64,000 nt of DNA, from contig NZ_CP157278.1 of the NCBI RefSeq assembly GCF_040026395.1, forward strand, positions 2,294,001 through 2,358,000, in the 5' to 3' direction. A program made the translations under genes and the position numbers. Each line of letters begins with the position of its first letter. Positions within the stretch are counted from its first letter, which is position 1. The DNA is from Pedobacter lusitanus (lineage in GTDB: Bacteria > Bacteroidota > Bacteroidia > Sphingobacteriales > Sphingobacteriaceae). Under the pieces are notes generated by a model. It was not told where the DNA came from and ran no database searches. It was given only the letters and a program-made list of their open reading frames with translations. Positions 54,217-63,921 of the stretch are shown here, piece after piece.

Positions 54217-57200
54217 CTACTGATGTGCTCTGTCAGGATCAGCAGGCTTCTTTACTTCCTTATACGGATATGTTTTCATTTCTTCCAGTAAGATTTTAAC
54301 CGTAGTTTCTAACTGCGGGTCTCTTCCCTCAATCAGATCTTTAGGTTTTTGTTCAACAAAAACATCAGGTGCTACTCCCTGGTTCTCAATAATCCATTTT
54401 CCGTCAGTTCCGTAGATACCAAAATTAGGTGCAGTAACAGTCCCTCCGTCAATTAAAGAAGGATAACCACTGATACCGACTAATATTCCCATTGTTGTCC
54501 GGCCAACCAGTTTACCTAATTTCTTATAGTGAAACATATATGGCATCATATCACCACCAGACCCGGCATATTCATTGATGATCATTGCTTTCGGGCCAAA
54601 GATTCCATTACCTGGTGTTGTAAAACTTTTTCCATCACGTATCCCCCAATAACTGATGATGTCACGGTTGAGCAGATCTACCACATAATCCGCTACCGAT
54701 CCGCCGCGATTATTGCGTTCATCTATCAATAATGCTTTCTTATCCATCTGAGAAAAATAATAGCGGTTAAAACTCGTGTAGCCATCACTACCCGTATCCA
54801 TCATATAGATATACGCAATTTTACCACCACTCAGTTCATCCACTTTTTTACGTTTAGCTTCCATCCAGTTCATGCGACGAAGATCTGTCTCAGCAGCAAA
54901 GGAAATTGGAACCACGGTCACCTCTTTAGCCCCGTCCAATCCAGGTTTTGTATTAATTTTCAATCTCACCTGTTTCCCGGTAGTATTTTCAAAGTAACTA
55001 TAAATACTACGATCAGTAGTTACCGGTTCACCATTAACTGCCAGTATATATATCCCATTTTCAATATTCAATCCAGGCTCCATCAACGGCGCCTTTAAAT
55101 TCGGATTCCAGGATAAAGCACTGAATATCTTCGATACTTTATAATAACCGTGATCCGTTTCATAGTCTGCTCCCAGCATCCCCACATCCACATTAGCCGC
55201 TTTAGGCTGATCCCCACCTCTGATATAACTATGTCCAACAACCAGTTCCCCCAGCATTTCACCAAACAGATAAGTAAGATCTTCGCGGTGACCGACAAAA
55301 GGAAGGAATTTTTCATATTTCTTTTTTACCGCATCCCAGTCATTCCCATGCATATTCTCCGCATAAAAATAATCCTTCTCCAGGCGCCAGACCTCATCAA
55401 ATGTCTGCTTCCACTCAGCCACAGGATCAATATAGATCTTCCCGGAACCCAGGTTTAGTTTCCCCTCATCAGGCTGTGGTTTATGCGAAGCATCAACTAT
55501 AAAATAATCAGAACCGGCACGGTATAATATACTTTTCCCATCATAGCTGACTGTATAAAATACAGTGCCCGGAATCAGCATACTATCCTTTAAAGTTTTC
55601 AGATCAAAAGCTTTGATCCCGCCCCCGTTCACATATAATAGTTTGCCGCTGATATTTCCGTTCAAATCACCATAATCCCCTGCAGGCAATGGCAGTGCAA
55701 CTATACGATTACTTATCCCATCCAGATCAACCTTAACATTAACTACAGTATCTTTCAGCTCTGCCTTTTTATTTTTATCACGCTTGGCATTTTCAATTCT
55801 TTCTTTTTTCTGCTCAGCTTTCCCCTCTGCCTCTTCATCACTTTCAGTAGTAAACAGTGAAGGCGTTTGCTTTGATAATAATACAGCATAAACACTGCTG
55901 GTATTAGGCCGGTCATAAGCAGTCATATGCAAACCACTGTTTCCCAGACCAATATTTGTACTCGCTGTAAAAAACAGATATTTACCATCCCGGCTAAATA
56001 CTGTCGGGCCCGCATTGCCAATTCCGTCAGTTACCTGAGATGACTTTCCGGAAGCCAGATTATAAATAAAAACAGCTGTATTTCCATTTTCCAGTGTTTT
56101 CACATAAGAGATCCATTGAGAATCGGCCGACCAGGAAGAATAAAAATAATTACTGGTTCTGTTCGTAGTTGAACCCAGTTTATCATTTGCAACCGTTACA
56201 ATTTTACGGCTATCTATATCTATATAAAAAAGATTCAGATGGCTATCCGAATAGAATAACTTCTTGCTATCCGGTGACCAGGTCAGGCCAAAATAAAATC
56301 CAGACTCTCCAAGCTTGAAATACAACGGTTCCTTTTCTGCCAGCTGATCTCTCAGTACCAGCTGATAATTTCCTTTCACATCAGATATATACGAAATCCA
56401 TTTTCCGTTAGGTGACCAGCCAGGGGAACGTTCATGAGAACCCGGAGATTTAGAAATATTTCTGATATCTCCCTTTTCTTTAGGTATGCTGAAGATCTCA
56501 CCACGACTCTGAAATACAGCACGTTTACCAGTAGGAGAAAGATCCATATCAGTAATATCCCGGTCTATACTTTCATATCTTGCACGCTTATAGGGAATAT
56601 CAGCCTCAATTAATATTTTCAGCTTAACACTTTGACCAGTAAGCGGATCCATTGTATAAATACTTCCTGCCTGCTCATAAGCCAGGCTAGTGCCATCACC
56701 GGACAACCATTTTACGTCGTACTCTTTGTATTGCGTAATCTGTTCAGTTTTTTTAGTTTGTATATCATAGCTGAATATATTCTGCGTATGATTCCTGTCT
56801 GAAATAAAAAAGATCTTGTTACCAATCCACTGCGGCTTGATATTATTTGACTTAGCACCCGGAAGCACTTCTATTTCATTTGTTTTCATATCAAAGAGCC
56901 AGATATCAGGCATTCCACCTCCGCGATACCGTTTAAAAGCAACTCCCGGCCGTTCAGTAGGATCTAAATTTTTAATATAAGCCCATTGTCTGCCATCGGG
57001 CGATGCTGAACCTTGCGTTGCCTCCGGCATAGGTAATACTTTCGCCTCTCCCCCTTTCAGACCTACACGATATAAACGGGAGTTAAAACCATATTCAAAA
57101 CTGCGTGTAGAAGTAAAATACACCTCATTATTGTTTACCCAGCCACGAATTACATCTCCGGCCGGGTGATAAGTCAGTCTTTTTGGTGTGCCCCCTTCAA

Positions 57201-57489
57201 TAGGAACCACGTACACATCCTGATTACCATCATAATTACCCGTAAAAGCAATGTTGCGCTCATCAGGAGAGATAACCGGATTCTGCTCAACAGCAGGATT
57301 AACAGTAAGGCGTCGCGGAGAACTTCCATCGCGATTAGCCACCCATATATCACCCGCATAAGCAAAAGCAATATGGTTTTTACTGATTGAAGGAGTTCTG
57401 AGTAATAAGGTTTCTTTCTCCTGACCATAGGTTAATGAAGATATTAAGCCTGAAGACACGAAAAAAACTAATAAAAATTTGAGTTTCAT
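54217..57489 (-). CDS. Tricorn-like S41 serine protease, exported
   Basis: 1090 residues from ATG 57489 with a signal peptide (cut near residue 22). Residues 30-650 are beta-propeller repeats of PD40 type (VISPDERNIAFTGNYDGNQDVYVVP, PGWSPNGKWISYISDVKGNYQ, and similar). A PDZ-like segment (about 750-870) precedes the C-terminal S41 catalytic domain: GGKIAYIYMMDTG, DERNNRGGSVADYVVDLL, and the nucleophile Ser in NEYAGSGGDMMPYMF. Tricorn proteases degrade oligopeptides. A TATTTTTG -7 box at 57538-57545 lies within a longer frame ending at 57540, so 57489 is chosen. Family length is typical. Confidence 0.92.
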   Translation of the reverse strand: MKLKFLLVFFVSSGLISSLTYGQEKETLLLRTPSISKNHIAFAYAGDIWVANRDGSSPRRLTVNPAVEQNPVISPDERNIAFTGNYDGNQDVYVVPIEGGTPKRLTYHPAGDVIRGWVNNNEVYFTSTRSFEYGFNSRLYRVGLKGGEAKVLPMPEATQGSASPDGRQWAYIKNLDPTERPGVAFKRYRGGGMPDIWLFDMKTNEIEVLPGAKSNNIKPQWIGNKIFFISDRNHTQNIFSYDIQTKKTEQITQYKEYDVKWLSGDGTSLAYEQAGSIYTMDPLTGQSVKLKILIEADIPYKRARYESIDRDITDMDLSPTGKRAVFQSRGEIFSIPKEKGDIRNISKSPGSHERSPGWSPNGKWISYISDVKGNYQLVLRDQLAEKEPLYFKLGESGFYFGLTWSPDSKKLFYSDSHLNLFYIDIDSRKIVTVANDKLGSTTNRTSNYFYSSWSADSQWISYVKTLENGNTAVFIYNLASGKSSQVTDGIGNAGPTVFSRDGKYLFFTASTNIGLGNSGLHMTAYDRPNTSSVYAVLLSKQTPSLFTTESDEEAEGKAEQKKERIENAKRDKNKKAELKDTVVNVKVDLDGISNRIVALPLPAGDYGDLNGNISGKLLYVNGGGIKAFDLKTLKDSMLIPGTVFYTVSYDGKSILYRAGSDYFIVDASHKPQPDEGKLNLGSGKIYIDPVAEWKQTFDEVWRLEKDYFYAENMHGNDWDAVKKKYEKFLPFVGHREDLTYLFGEMLGELVVGHSYIRGGDQPKAANVDVGMLGADYETDHGYYKVSKIFSALSWNPNLKAPLMEPGLNIENGIYILAVNGEPVTTDRSIYSYFENTTGKQVRLKINTKPGLDGAKEVTVVPISFAAETDLRRMNWMEAKRKKVDELSGGKIAYIYMMDTGSDGYTSFNRYYFSQMDKKALLIDERNNRGGSVADYVVDLLNRDIISYWGIRDGKSFTTPGNGIFGPKAMIINEYAGSGGDMMPYMFHYKKLGKLVGRTTMGILVGISGYPSLIDGGTVTAPNFGIYGTDGKWIIENQGVAPDVFVEQKPKDLIEGRDPQLETTVKILLEEMKTYPYKEVKKPADPDRAHQ

Positions 57490-57537
57490 AGATATTTTAA
57501 AAGGATAAATAATTCTGCCGGAATTTAGTGAATAATA

Positions 57538-57545
57538 CAAAAATA
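57538..57545 (-). promoter_or_regulatory. -7 box of the tricorn-like protease gene
   Basis: TATTTTTG on the minus strand, full match to TAnnTTTG, about 49 bp before the chosen ATG. Confidence 0.4.
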
Positions 57546-57704
57546 ATAGGATTGACGATCAACATTTGTTATCACCCGGTTATCTAGTGTTAAATAATGT
57601 TAACCATAAGCTCAAAAAATATTAATTCAAAAATACTGTAAGGTTCTGTGTTTCTTTCCGACTAAGGTGATATAAAAAATGACATAATCTAAAAGAATCA
57701 CAAA

Positions 57705-59012
57705 ATGAATTCATCAAAAAATAATTGGTTATGGCTATTTGCAGCCATTTTACCCCTGACTTTTACCGCTTGTAAAAAAGACGCTGTTACTCCCGTACCG
57801 AGTAATAAAACAACTATTACAGTAGAAAATGTATTAAACTCTTCCAGCCTGGTTGAGTCAGGTACTTTTCAGGGAACAGGCACACCACCGGTCATCCTTC
57901 CGGGGCAAGCAGTCTCTTTCAGGTTTTCGGCATCTGTGGGGCAGGCCGTCACCTTCGCATCCATGTATGGCTGGTCCAATGATCTGTTCTTTGCACCGGC
58001 AAATCCAGGCATTCAGCTCTATGACCAGAATAAAAAACCTGTCGAAGGAGATGTTTCAGCACAAATCAAACTATGGGATAACGGAACCAGGATAAATCAA
58101 AAACCAGGTATGGCAGTTAACCATCCGGGTATTGCAGAGAATAATCCGGTGACAGAAGTAAATGGTAAGGACGCACAGGGAAATACCTATCTGCCGGCAT
58201 CATCACTGGTTAAAGCAACCTTGAAATATGAAGGCGATTCCTATTTCACCCTGACTTTACTGAATATTTCTGGTGGTACCGCCAATGAAACACCTTTAAG
58301 TCCAGGCGTATGGGCTATATCTTATATAGCCGGAGGTAAACTACTCAACTCCGCTCCTGTATTTACTGCCGGACAGCCAACCGCCAATGGCCTGACTCAA
58401 CTTGCTGAGGCAGGTAATAATGCTCCTTTGTATACCTATATTAAAAGCAATACAGGAATATTTACTCCACTATCCCCAATCCTCGTAGTTGTTTATAATG
58501 GTATTACCAACCCTATTTATAAAATTGGTGAAAAGGATCGCGGAGAAGGCCTGAAAGAATTAGCTCAGCAGGGAAATGCAGCTATACTGGCCGCAGCATT
58601 GAAAGGCCGGACCGGAGTTAAAAATGTATACATATTACCTGCTCCTGGATCAACCGTTCTGCTGCCTGTAATTGGCAATCAGCCTGGCGGTAGTGTTTCA
58701 CAAGAACTTACAGTAAATAAAGGTGATAGGATTGCCATAGCCACAATGTATGGTTTTTCTAATGACTGGTTTTTCGCTTCCGCCGAAAACGGTTCAGATG
58801 CCACACAAACAGCAGATATCTCTGGCTCTATTCAACTATTTGATAATGGGACAGCTGTCGATCAGTTTCCCGGAGCCGGAAACACACAATTTAATCTTGG
58901 AGGAGCTACTGCAGCAACCAGTAATATAATTGGTGAGGTACCCAATCCTAATCCCTTCACCACTTTACCATCCATCAGTAATATAATCAAAGTGAAAATT
59001 AATGTGAATTAA
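57705..59012 (+). CDS. Spondin-domain lipoprotein with an internal duplication
   Basis: 435 residues. Lipobox TFTAC with Cys23. Spondin_N-like copy one lies at about residues 36-190: ITVENVLNSSSLVESGTFQGTG, SVGQAVTFASMYGWSNDLFFAPANPGIQL, IKLWDNGTRINQKPG. A second, shorter copy at about 320-430 repeats the hallmark: IAIATMYGFSNDWFFASAENG, SIQLFDNGTAVDQFPGAG. A linker domain (LSPGVWAISYIAGGKLLNSAPVFTAGQPT onwards) joins them. Spondin domains bind cell-surface glycans or lipids in animals; in bacteria the role is open. Surface location is inferred from the lipobox. Single-gene unit with terminator. Confidence 0.82.
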   Translation: MNSSKNNWLWLFAAILPLTFTACKKDAVTPVPSNKTTITVENVLNSSSLVESGTFQGTGTPPVILPGQAVSFRFSASVGQAVTFASMYGWSNDLFFAPANPGIQLYDQNKKPVEGDVSAQIKLWDNGTRINQKPGMAVNHPGIAENNPVTEVNGKDAQGNTYLPASSLVKATLKYEGDSYFTLTLLNISGGTANETPLSPGVWAISYIAGGKLLNSAPVFTAGQPTANGLTQLAEAGNNAPLYTYIKSNTGIFTPLSPILVVVYNGITNPIYKIGEKDRGEGLKELAQQGNAAILAAALKGRTGVKNVYILPAPGSTVLLPVIGNQPGGSVSQELTVNKGDRIAIATMYGFSNDWFFASAENGSDATQTADISGSIQLFDNGTAVDQFPGAGNTQFNLGGATAATSNIIGEVPNPNPFTTLPSISNIIKVKINVN

Positions 59013-59043
59013 AAAAGCAGTAATAATCAAAAAACATGAATTA

Positions 59044-59084
59044 AAGAGAACCGTTTTCATTACAGGAGAACGGTTCTCTTTTTT
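59044..59084 (+). terminator. Terminator of the spondin lipoprotein gene
   Basis: AGAGAACCGTT / AACGGTTCTCT stem with T6 tail. The remaining 290 bp to 59376 show no gene; a TAATTTTG box at 59260-59267 may be the promoter of the following genes. Confidence 0.8.
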
Positions 59085-59375
59085 ATGGGTGGAATACCAG
59101 TTTCACTGTCCGGCTTAACAGATGACCTTCAATATTTTCAAACAAAACAATGATTTGCAAGGCTTTACCATTTTAAAAAAATTAACCTTATCAACCAATA
59201 AATTAACCAGTTAACTAATCAAATGTAATTCAGACACGATCGTTTAATACCTGTGGCATTAATTTTGTAAACACATATTCTTTATTAGATAAAAAAGTAT
59301 AATTAAACAACATACTCTATCAAATCAATAAAAACACTGTTATTTAAAAAAAATTAACCCTTTTAACTAAAAAAC

Positions 59376-59849
59376 ATGAATAACTACAAGTATTTTGAAC
59401 AGGATGGTGAAAAGTATCATTTGAAAGCACAGTTCGTATTTCTTGCCTTTCTTGGTGGTATCTTTTTAATAGGCGGTCTTGTACTCGCATTTACTATCGG
59501 AGCAACCGACAAAGCCAACCGATGGGTTGGTTATATCATGGCAGTGCTGGGTGCATTGGTTTTCCTTCGTGTTACCGCAAAAACCACTATTGATATGCAA
59601 TCCCGGCAGGTTCTTGTCAAAAGGAACTTCCTTTCAGCAGAAGTGGCCTATAGCCTTGATAATTTTGAAACTTTCCTTGTAGCCAGAACAGTCTCCCTAT
59701 TCGGAATCACGATGAATGGAACAGCAAGCATGATTTTAAATATCGGCGGAAAAGAAAAAAATCTGATGTTAAACCAGTCAGTATTTACTGTAGCACCACT
59801 TAACCACATGGTTAATGAGGCACTGCAGATTATGAAAATTGAAGATTAA
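59376..59849 (+). CDS. Two-TM protein with possible bPH-like domain (copy 1)
   Basis: 157 residues. Two membrane helices (about 17-39 and 46-66) are followed by a 90-residue beta-rich domain (TTIDMQSRQVLVKRNFLSAEVAYSLDNFETFLVAR to the C-terminal helix NHMVNEALQIMKIED). This layout resembles bacterial PH-like (bPH) domain proteins, but the match is by layout only and I do not claim the family. It forms a pair with the next gene, which has the same plan, 22 bp away. No signal peptide. Its function is unknown. Confidence 0.65.
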   Translation: MNNYKYFEQDGEKYHLKAQFVFLAFLGGIFLIGGLVLAFTIGATDKANRWVGYIMAVLGALVFLRVTAKTTIDMQSRQVLVKRNFLSAEVAYSLDNFETFLVARTVSLFGITMNGTASMILNIGGKEKNLMLNQSVFTVAPLNHMVNEALQIMKIED

Positions 59850-59871
59850 TCTGATTATTAAAAGCTAACAT

Positions 59872-60354
59872 ATGGCGCTCTATAATTTAGAAATTTCGAA
59901 TGGTCAGCTAAGCTTTCAGCCTAACCTGAGTTATTATACCAAAATCAAAATATTTTTAGTTGGAATCTTTTTATGTTTTGCTGTCGCTCCGTTTTTACCC
60001 ATAGGCAATGATGTAAAATTTTTCCTTTATATCATTGGTGCAGGTCTTTGCTGTTATGTTGTCTATGAATTTATGTTTTTAGCTAACGTAACTATGATTT
60101 TTGACCAGAATACCCGTAAAGTTTACCGGAAACTTCCGGGAATTTACACAAAGACGCTGATGGGTTTTGAAGAAATAAGATTGGTAAATGATACCAGTTA
60201 CGGTACTTTAACCTATACCATAGGGGCTAAAAGCACTCGCTTTATCAAAAAATATCCGATTAGTGATTGCTTTCCGGACAACAAAAAAGGACATAGAAGG
60301 CAGCTGGAATTCGAAACCACAATTCTGGAACCACTCCTGGAATTTGTAAAATAG
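59872..60354 (+). CDS. Two-TM protein with possible bPH-like domain (copy 2)
   Basis: 160 residues. Two membrane helices (about 25-45 and 51-70) then a beta-rich region (MIFDQNTRKVYRKLPGIYTKTLMGFEEIRLVND to LEFETTILEPLLEFVK). The plan, length and tail-to-domain proportions follow the upstream gene, and both share the string NTRKVYRK/QSRQVLVKR at the domain entry, so they are probably paralogs. Function unknown. A palindromic hairpin overlaps the end (60357-60389). Confidence 0.65.
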   Translation: MALYNLEISNGQLSFQPNLSYYTKIKIFLVGIFLCFAVAPFLPIGNDVKFFLYIIGAGLCCYVVYEFMFLANVTMIFDQNTRKVYRKLPGIYTKTLMGFEEIRLVNDTSYGTLTYTIGAKSTRFIKKYPISDCFPDNKKGHRRQLEFETTILEPLLEFVK

Positions 60355-60356
60355 AA

Positions 60357-60389
60357 AAATGGTCGTTTGTTTAAAACAAACGACCATTT
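60357..60389. terminator. 33-bp near-perfect palindrome
   Basis: 16-bp arms (AAATGGTCGTTTGTTT and complement) around one A. It lies between convergent genes; the poly-T tail is weak, so termination is plausible but not certain. Confidence 0.6.
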
Positions 60390-60422
60390 GACTTTAACGG
60401 ACCGGACGGCCATAAGCCTGAT

Positions 60423-61634
60423 TTATAATTGTACTTTCGAGATAGAGAAAACCAGATAATTATAAGGTAATCTTAGATCGGGATTAGTTTTGGACACTAT
60501 ATTCCCATTAGTATCAGAAATCTTCCAGTCAGACCATTTAAATGTATCCTCTCCGGTTTGTGCAACAATATAACTCCCTTCAGCCAGCTTTGCTTTTGTT
60601 GCATTGGTTCCGAAATCCAACCCAAAATTGAAATCCTGTATTAATTTATTCTCATTTCTGGTGAGAAACATTTTACCAATTCCAGACACCAGGTTAGAAA
60701 CAATCGGGATCACTGGATTTACTGTACTCAGCAACTTCAATCCATCACTAGCCACCTCACTATCCATTATTTCCATCATTTTTTCATCATTTTCATTCTT
60801 TACATTAGTAGTAGAACATTTAAATTCAACCCCTTCTTTTCCCACTCTGAGCCCAACTACCATTGGTACTGATTTTGTTCCTGCAAACTGGCCTTCCTGA
60901 ACTGTTTTGGTCACGGCATAATTCACTTGTTCTCTGGTATCATCATTAATCTGGTTTTTGCCAGAAAAAGCAATCAGCACACGATGTCTGCCACTACCTG
61001 GATAATCTTCTACGTATAGCAGATCCAGTGTAAGCTTAATCGCTGAATTCTTAAGCCCAGCATCAGCGGTAATCTTCGTTGCATCAGAAATAGTTGCTCC
61101 GGTGCCGGTATGGTTTACAAAACCAAAACTATGCGTAGTGGATTTCCAGATAGGAAGTTTATCTCCTCTTAACTCTGAAACCGGTTTCAGCAGATTTCCA
61201 TCTGCAGCTTTCAGCAAAGCATCTGCAACAGCCGCATCATTGATATTCTTTAAATAAACAATAGCCTCAAGTACACTTTGTTCACCCAATGATTTGTTGT
61301 TTCCCAATGAAAGCCCTTTTAAGTTCTTGAGTTTTAATATTTCTGGTGATATAGAAGAAATAGCGTTGCTGTCCAGTTTAAGCACTTCCAGTGAGCTTAG
61401 TTTTTTTATATCTCCGGGGACTACTTTAATATCGTTTCCACTCAAATCAAGAGATTTTAAATTTGAAAACGTAAATATCTCCTTTGGGATTTCTTTAAAT
61501 TTCTGATTACTCAGATCCAGCGCAATAGTCTCCTTTGGCTTGAAAACAGAATCTAAAGAAGTGAGGACTTTTGGTAGCTGGGCATAACTGGCAAAAGACA
61601 GGCACAGCAATGCAAATGTTGAGAGTTTTTTCAT
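60423..61634 (-). CDS. Exported leucine-rich-repeat protein
   Basis: 403 residues with signal peptide (cut near residue 19, ASYAQ). Three LRR units at about residues 38-115 (LDLSNQKFKEIPKEIFTFSNLKSLDLSGNDIKVVPGDIKKLSSLEVLKLDSNAISSISPEILKLKNLKGLSLGNN). The remaining 280 residues are unassigned and contain an uneven beta pattern (RVLIAFSGKNQINDDTREQVNYAV). Secreted or outer-membrane location is inferred. It is convergent with the two-TM pair, and the terminator at 61720-61750 separates it from the ASKHA operon. Confidence 0.75.
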   Translation of the reverse strand: MKKLSTFALLCLSFASYAQLPKVLTSLDSVFKPKETIALDLSNQKFKEIPKEIFTFSNLKSLDLSGNDIKVVPGDIKKLSSLEVLKLDSNAISSISPEILKLKNLKGLSLGNNKSLGEQSVLEAIVYLKNINDAAVADALLKAADGNLLKPVSELRGDKLPIWKSTTHSFGFVNHTGTGATISDATKITADAGLKNSAIKLTLDLLYVEDYPGSGRHRVLIAFSGKNQINDDTREQVNYAVTKTVQEGQFAGTKSVPMVVGLRVGKEGVEFKCSTTNVKNENDEKMMEIMDSEVASDGLKLLSTVNPVIPIVSNLVSGIGKMFLTRNENKLIQDFNFGLDFGTNATKAKLAEGSYIVAQTGEDTFKWSDWKISDTNGNIVSKTNPDLRLPYNYLVFSISKVQL

Positions 61635-61719
61635 CGTAGTATTATTAATGAGTTAATTTATAGACTATAAGCTATAAAAAAAATACACAAACAACACCAA
61701 ATCAAATATTTACGAAATA

Positions 61720-61750
61720 AAAAAGGCAGCCTTATCTGGGCTGCCTTTTT
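61720..61750. terminator. Terminator of the ASKHA/PspA-like operon
   Basis: AAAAAGGCAGCC / GGCTGCCTTTTT perfect 12-bp stem with 7-nt loop and T5 tails on both strands, just behind the stop at 61765. Confidence 0.85.
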
Positions 61751-61764
61751 TATTTAATATGAAT

Positions 61765-62772
61765 TTACTTCACTGACAGTAAAAATCCAATGGTAAAATT
61801 AGCATCCCAGTCAAATACGAAAGTATCGCAATGCGTTGCGTACTTAATCGCTTTGTAGATATTCACACCACTTTTGATCTTTACCTTATCCGTATTATAC
61901 TTTTCAGGATTATTTAAAACTGTAAATCTCTCTTCACCATTACGGGTTTGTTTAGCCAGTTCAAAAGGAACACCGCCAATGATAAAACAAACCTCACGTT
62001 TATTGGAAGGAATTTTATCCGCAATAGCTTTAACCTGGTCATAAACTGCAGCATCCTTTAAATCTTTCTCATAATATTTTGCTCCCGGTGCTTCAGCAGA
62101 CTTGATATCCCCATCCATCCACGAGATTTTGGTATTACCAGAACCGATATCCACTACAAAAGAGTTATCATAATAAGAAGCAGGCAATACACATTTCAGT
62201 GCCAGTTTTCCTTCCTGTTCAGCAGTAACCAGGTTAACGACATAACCCATTTTTTTAAGTTCAGAAGTAATTGCAGCAGTCTTAGGTTCTTTCTGTGCAC
62301 CAGAACTGATTACAAAATGTATGTTTTTAGATTTTACACCTTTATCAAACATAGCACCTATATAATCTTTCAAACCTGTACGGATATCAGCAGTACTGGC
62401 CATACCTTCATAGACGAATGATTTACCAAAGTCTTTAGAGATGATCTCCCAGCGTTTTTCTTTATCAATATTCACTACAAAAGAGTTAAAACCAGAAGCA
62501 CCAACCTCTACAACACCTTTGTATTCCCCATTTACAGGTTTTTCAGGAGTATAATTAAAACTACGTTTTTCATCCGTATTTTTTGACGAAGAAGCCGATG
62601 GATTAGCAGAAGTACCTACAGAAACGGAAGTACTATCCTGAGCATTTTTAGTTGACATGCCATCCAGTTTTCCACTTTCAGAAGCCCAGTAACCCAATCC
62701 GATAATCGGAGCTGCAATAATCAGTGCCTTTATTGGCCAGCGTAATCTGCCCCATGTTGATTTCTCTTCCAT
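61765..62772 (-). CDS. Membrane-anchored Ppx/GppA-like ASKHA-domain protein
   Basis: 335 residues. One N-terminal membrane helix (about 13-28, ALIIAAPIIGLGYW) is followed by a Ser/Asn-rich linker (30-70) and an ASKHA domain (75-335). The phosphate-1 motif VVEVGASGFNSFVVNID, the EQEGKLA segment and the phosphate-2 motif FVVDIGSGNTKISWMDG align with the Ppx/GppA exopolyphosphatase family (AIDIGSNSFH, EEEARL, VIDIGGGSTEL). The late adenosine motif is less clear. The positive N-terminus suggests N-in, so the domain would face the periplasm, which is odd for an ATPase. Polyphosphate or (p)ppGpp hydrolysis is an inference. It is 32 bp downstream of the two-TM coiled-coil gene. Confidence 0.7.
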   Translation of the reverse strand: MEEKSTWGRLRWPIKALIIAAPIIGLGYWASESGKLDGMSTKNAQDSTSVSVGTSANPSASSSKNTDEKRSFNYTPEKPVNGEYKGVVEVGASGFNSFVVNIDKEKRWEIISKDFGKSFVYEGMASTADIRTGLKDYIGAMFDKGVKSKNIHFVISSGAQKEPKTAAITSELKKMGYVVNLVTAEQEGKLALKCVLPASYYDNSFVVDIGSGNTKISWMDGDIKSAEAPGAKYYEKDLKDAAVYDQVKAIADKIPSNKREVCFIIGGVPFELAKQTRNGEERFTVLNNPEKYNTDKVKIKSGVNIYKAIKYATHCDTFVFDWDANFTIGFLLSVK

Positions 62773-62804
62773 ATTCTTTTTTGTTTTTATTTTTTATTTT
62801 ATGA

Positions 62805-63914
62805 TTAATCCAGTAAAGTAAAGCCCTTGTCTACCTTCTCTTCTGATTTCAACTCGTAAGAAGCATCGGCCATCTGACTAACATTTAACATTTTAAGATT
62901 GCGCTGATCCACCTTCTGGATAAACTCTTCCAGCTCACCCTGTGATGGCGCACCACCTACAGTAATATTATTATTCTGATCCAGGAAGTCCAGATTTGAA
63001 CGTATAGACGCAATATTCTGGCTGATGGCACCCGTTGCCGCATTCATAGCCTCCTGGAATACCCAGCTATCTTTAATGTTGAAGACCTCCGCTAAACCAT
63101 CAGTTGCATTTTTCATCTTCTGGGTAGCTTCCAGCTTTTTAGAGATGATAGATATACTGCTGTCCAGCGTGCTCACATAAATACGCGCAGCACTTTCATT
63201 GTCTTTTAAAACTTCCAGTACTTTAGCAAACTGGTTGGCATACTGCACATAACTTCTGGCATTCTGCTCTTCCGCTTCCCCTTCTTTACCTAACAGAAAT
63301 GCTTTGGTACGGGTTTCTTTGGCATCCCTGCCATAACTATTGGCTTTTTCAGTGTTATTATCAGCAGCTTCCTGTTTTCCCTTTTCATCAAGATTAGCCG
63401 CCTCAACAGTAAAACGTTTAGCATAAGTATATTTTTCTTCCGCAGTTTTTTGTGCAGTTTCACCGCTCTGGATCATATCAATACGTACACCATCCACATT
63501 GGCTATTTTCTCTTTTACACGTTTCAGCGTATCCTTGGCATCTTTAGACAATAATTGAAGTGTTTCAATCGGATTATTGCGGATAATAGCCTTTTCACCT
63601 TTAAAAATCAGGATGGTTCCCAGTCTGTGCAGCAAAGCAATAATCTTTGGTGCCAGCATGAGTAATACAATCAGAATGATACTGAAAATAACCAGCAAAA
63701 TGCTTTTTGCCGCATACACCAGCATTGTAGGTAAATAATAGAAAAAAGCAGCTGAACCTCCTAAAACCAGAATCCAGAAAAAAACATTAGCCATAGTCTT
63801 TTTCGCCTCCGGGGTTTGCATCTGGCTTGGCAAATGATCACCCAGTACCTGGAATATTGGTAACTGGCTTTTCAGTTCGGCCGGTATATTTACAAATTGG
63901 GACTTATTTTCCAT
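62805..63914 (-). CDS. Two-TM protein with long PspA-like helical domain
   Basis: 369 residues. A cytoplasmic N-terminus (1-42) leads to two membrane helices (about 43-63 and 70-90) and then a long charged helical region (105-300): RNNPIETLQLLSKDAKDTLKRVKEKIANV, and long Ala/Glu/Lys/Gln-rich stretches (KEGEAEEQNARSYVQYANQFAKVLEVLKDNE). The opening NP-x-x-x-LQLLSKDAKDTLK resembles the PspA/IM30 helix 1 pattern. PspA-family proteins form ESCRT-III-like rods on membranes; here the domain would be membrane-tethered. This is a resemblance in plan, not a proven family match. Between the ASKHA gene and an off-edge gene whose C-terminus lies 8 bp upstream. Confidence 0.6.
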   Translation of the reverse strand: MENKSQFVNIPAELKSQLPIFQVLGDHLPSQMQTPEAKKTMANVFFWILVLGGSAAFFYYLPTMLVYAAKSILLVIFSIILIVLLMLAPKIIALLHRLGTILIFKGEKAIIRNNPIETLQLLSKDAKDTLKRVKEKIANVDGVRIDMIQSGETAQKTAEEKYTYAKRFTVEAANLDEKGKQEAADNNTEKANSYGRDAKETRTKAFLLGKEGEAEEQNARSYVQYANQFAKVLEVLKDNESAARIYVSTLDSSISIISKKLEATQKMKNATDGLAEVFNIKDSWVFQEAMNAATGAISQNIASIRSNLDFLDQNNNITVGGAPSQGELEEFIQKVDQRNLKMLNVSQMADASYELKSEEKVDKGFTLLD

Positions 63915-63921
63915 TCTTTTT

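Noticed and set aside
57490..57540. Upstream start for the tricorn-like protease
   Set aside because: Precedes the signal peptide and overlaps a TATTTTTG -7 box.
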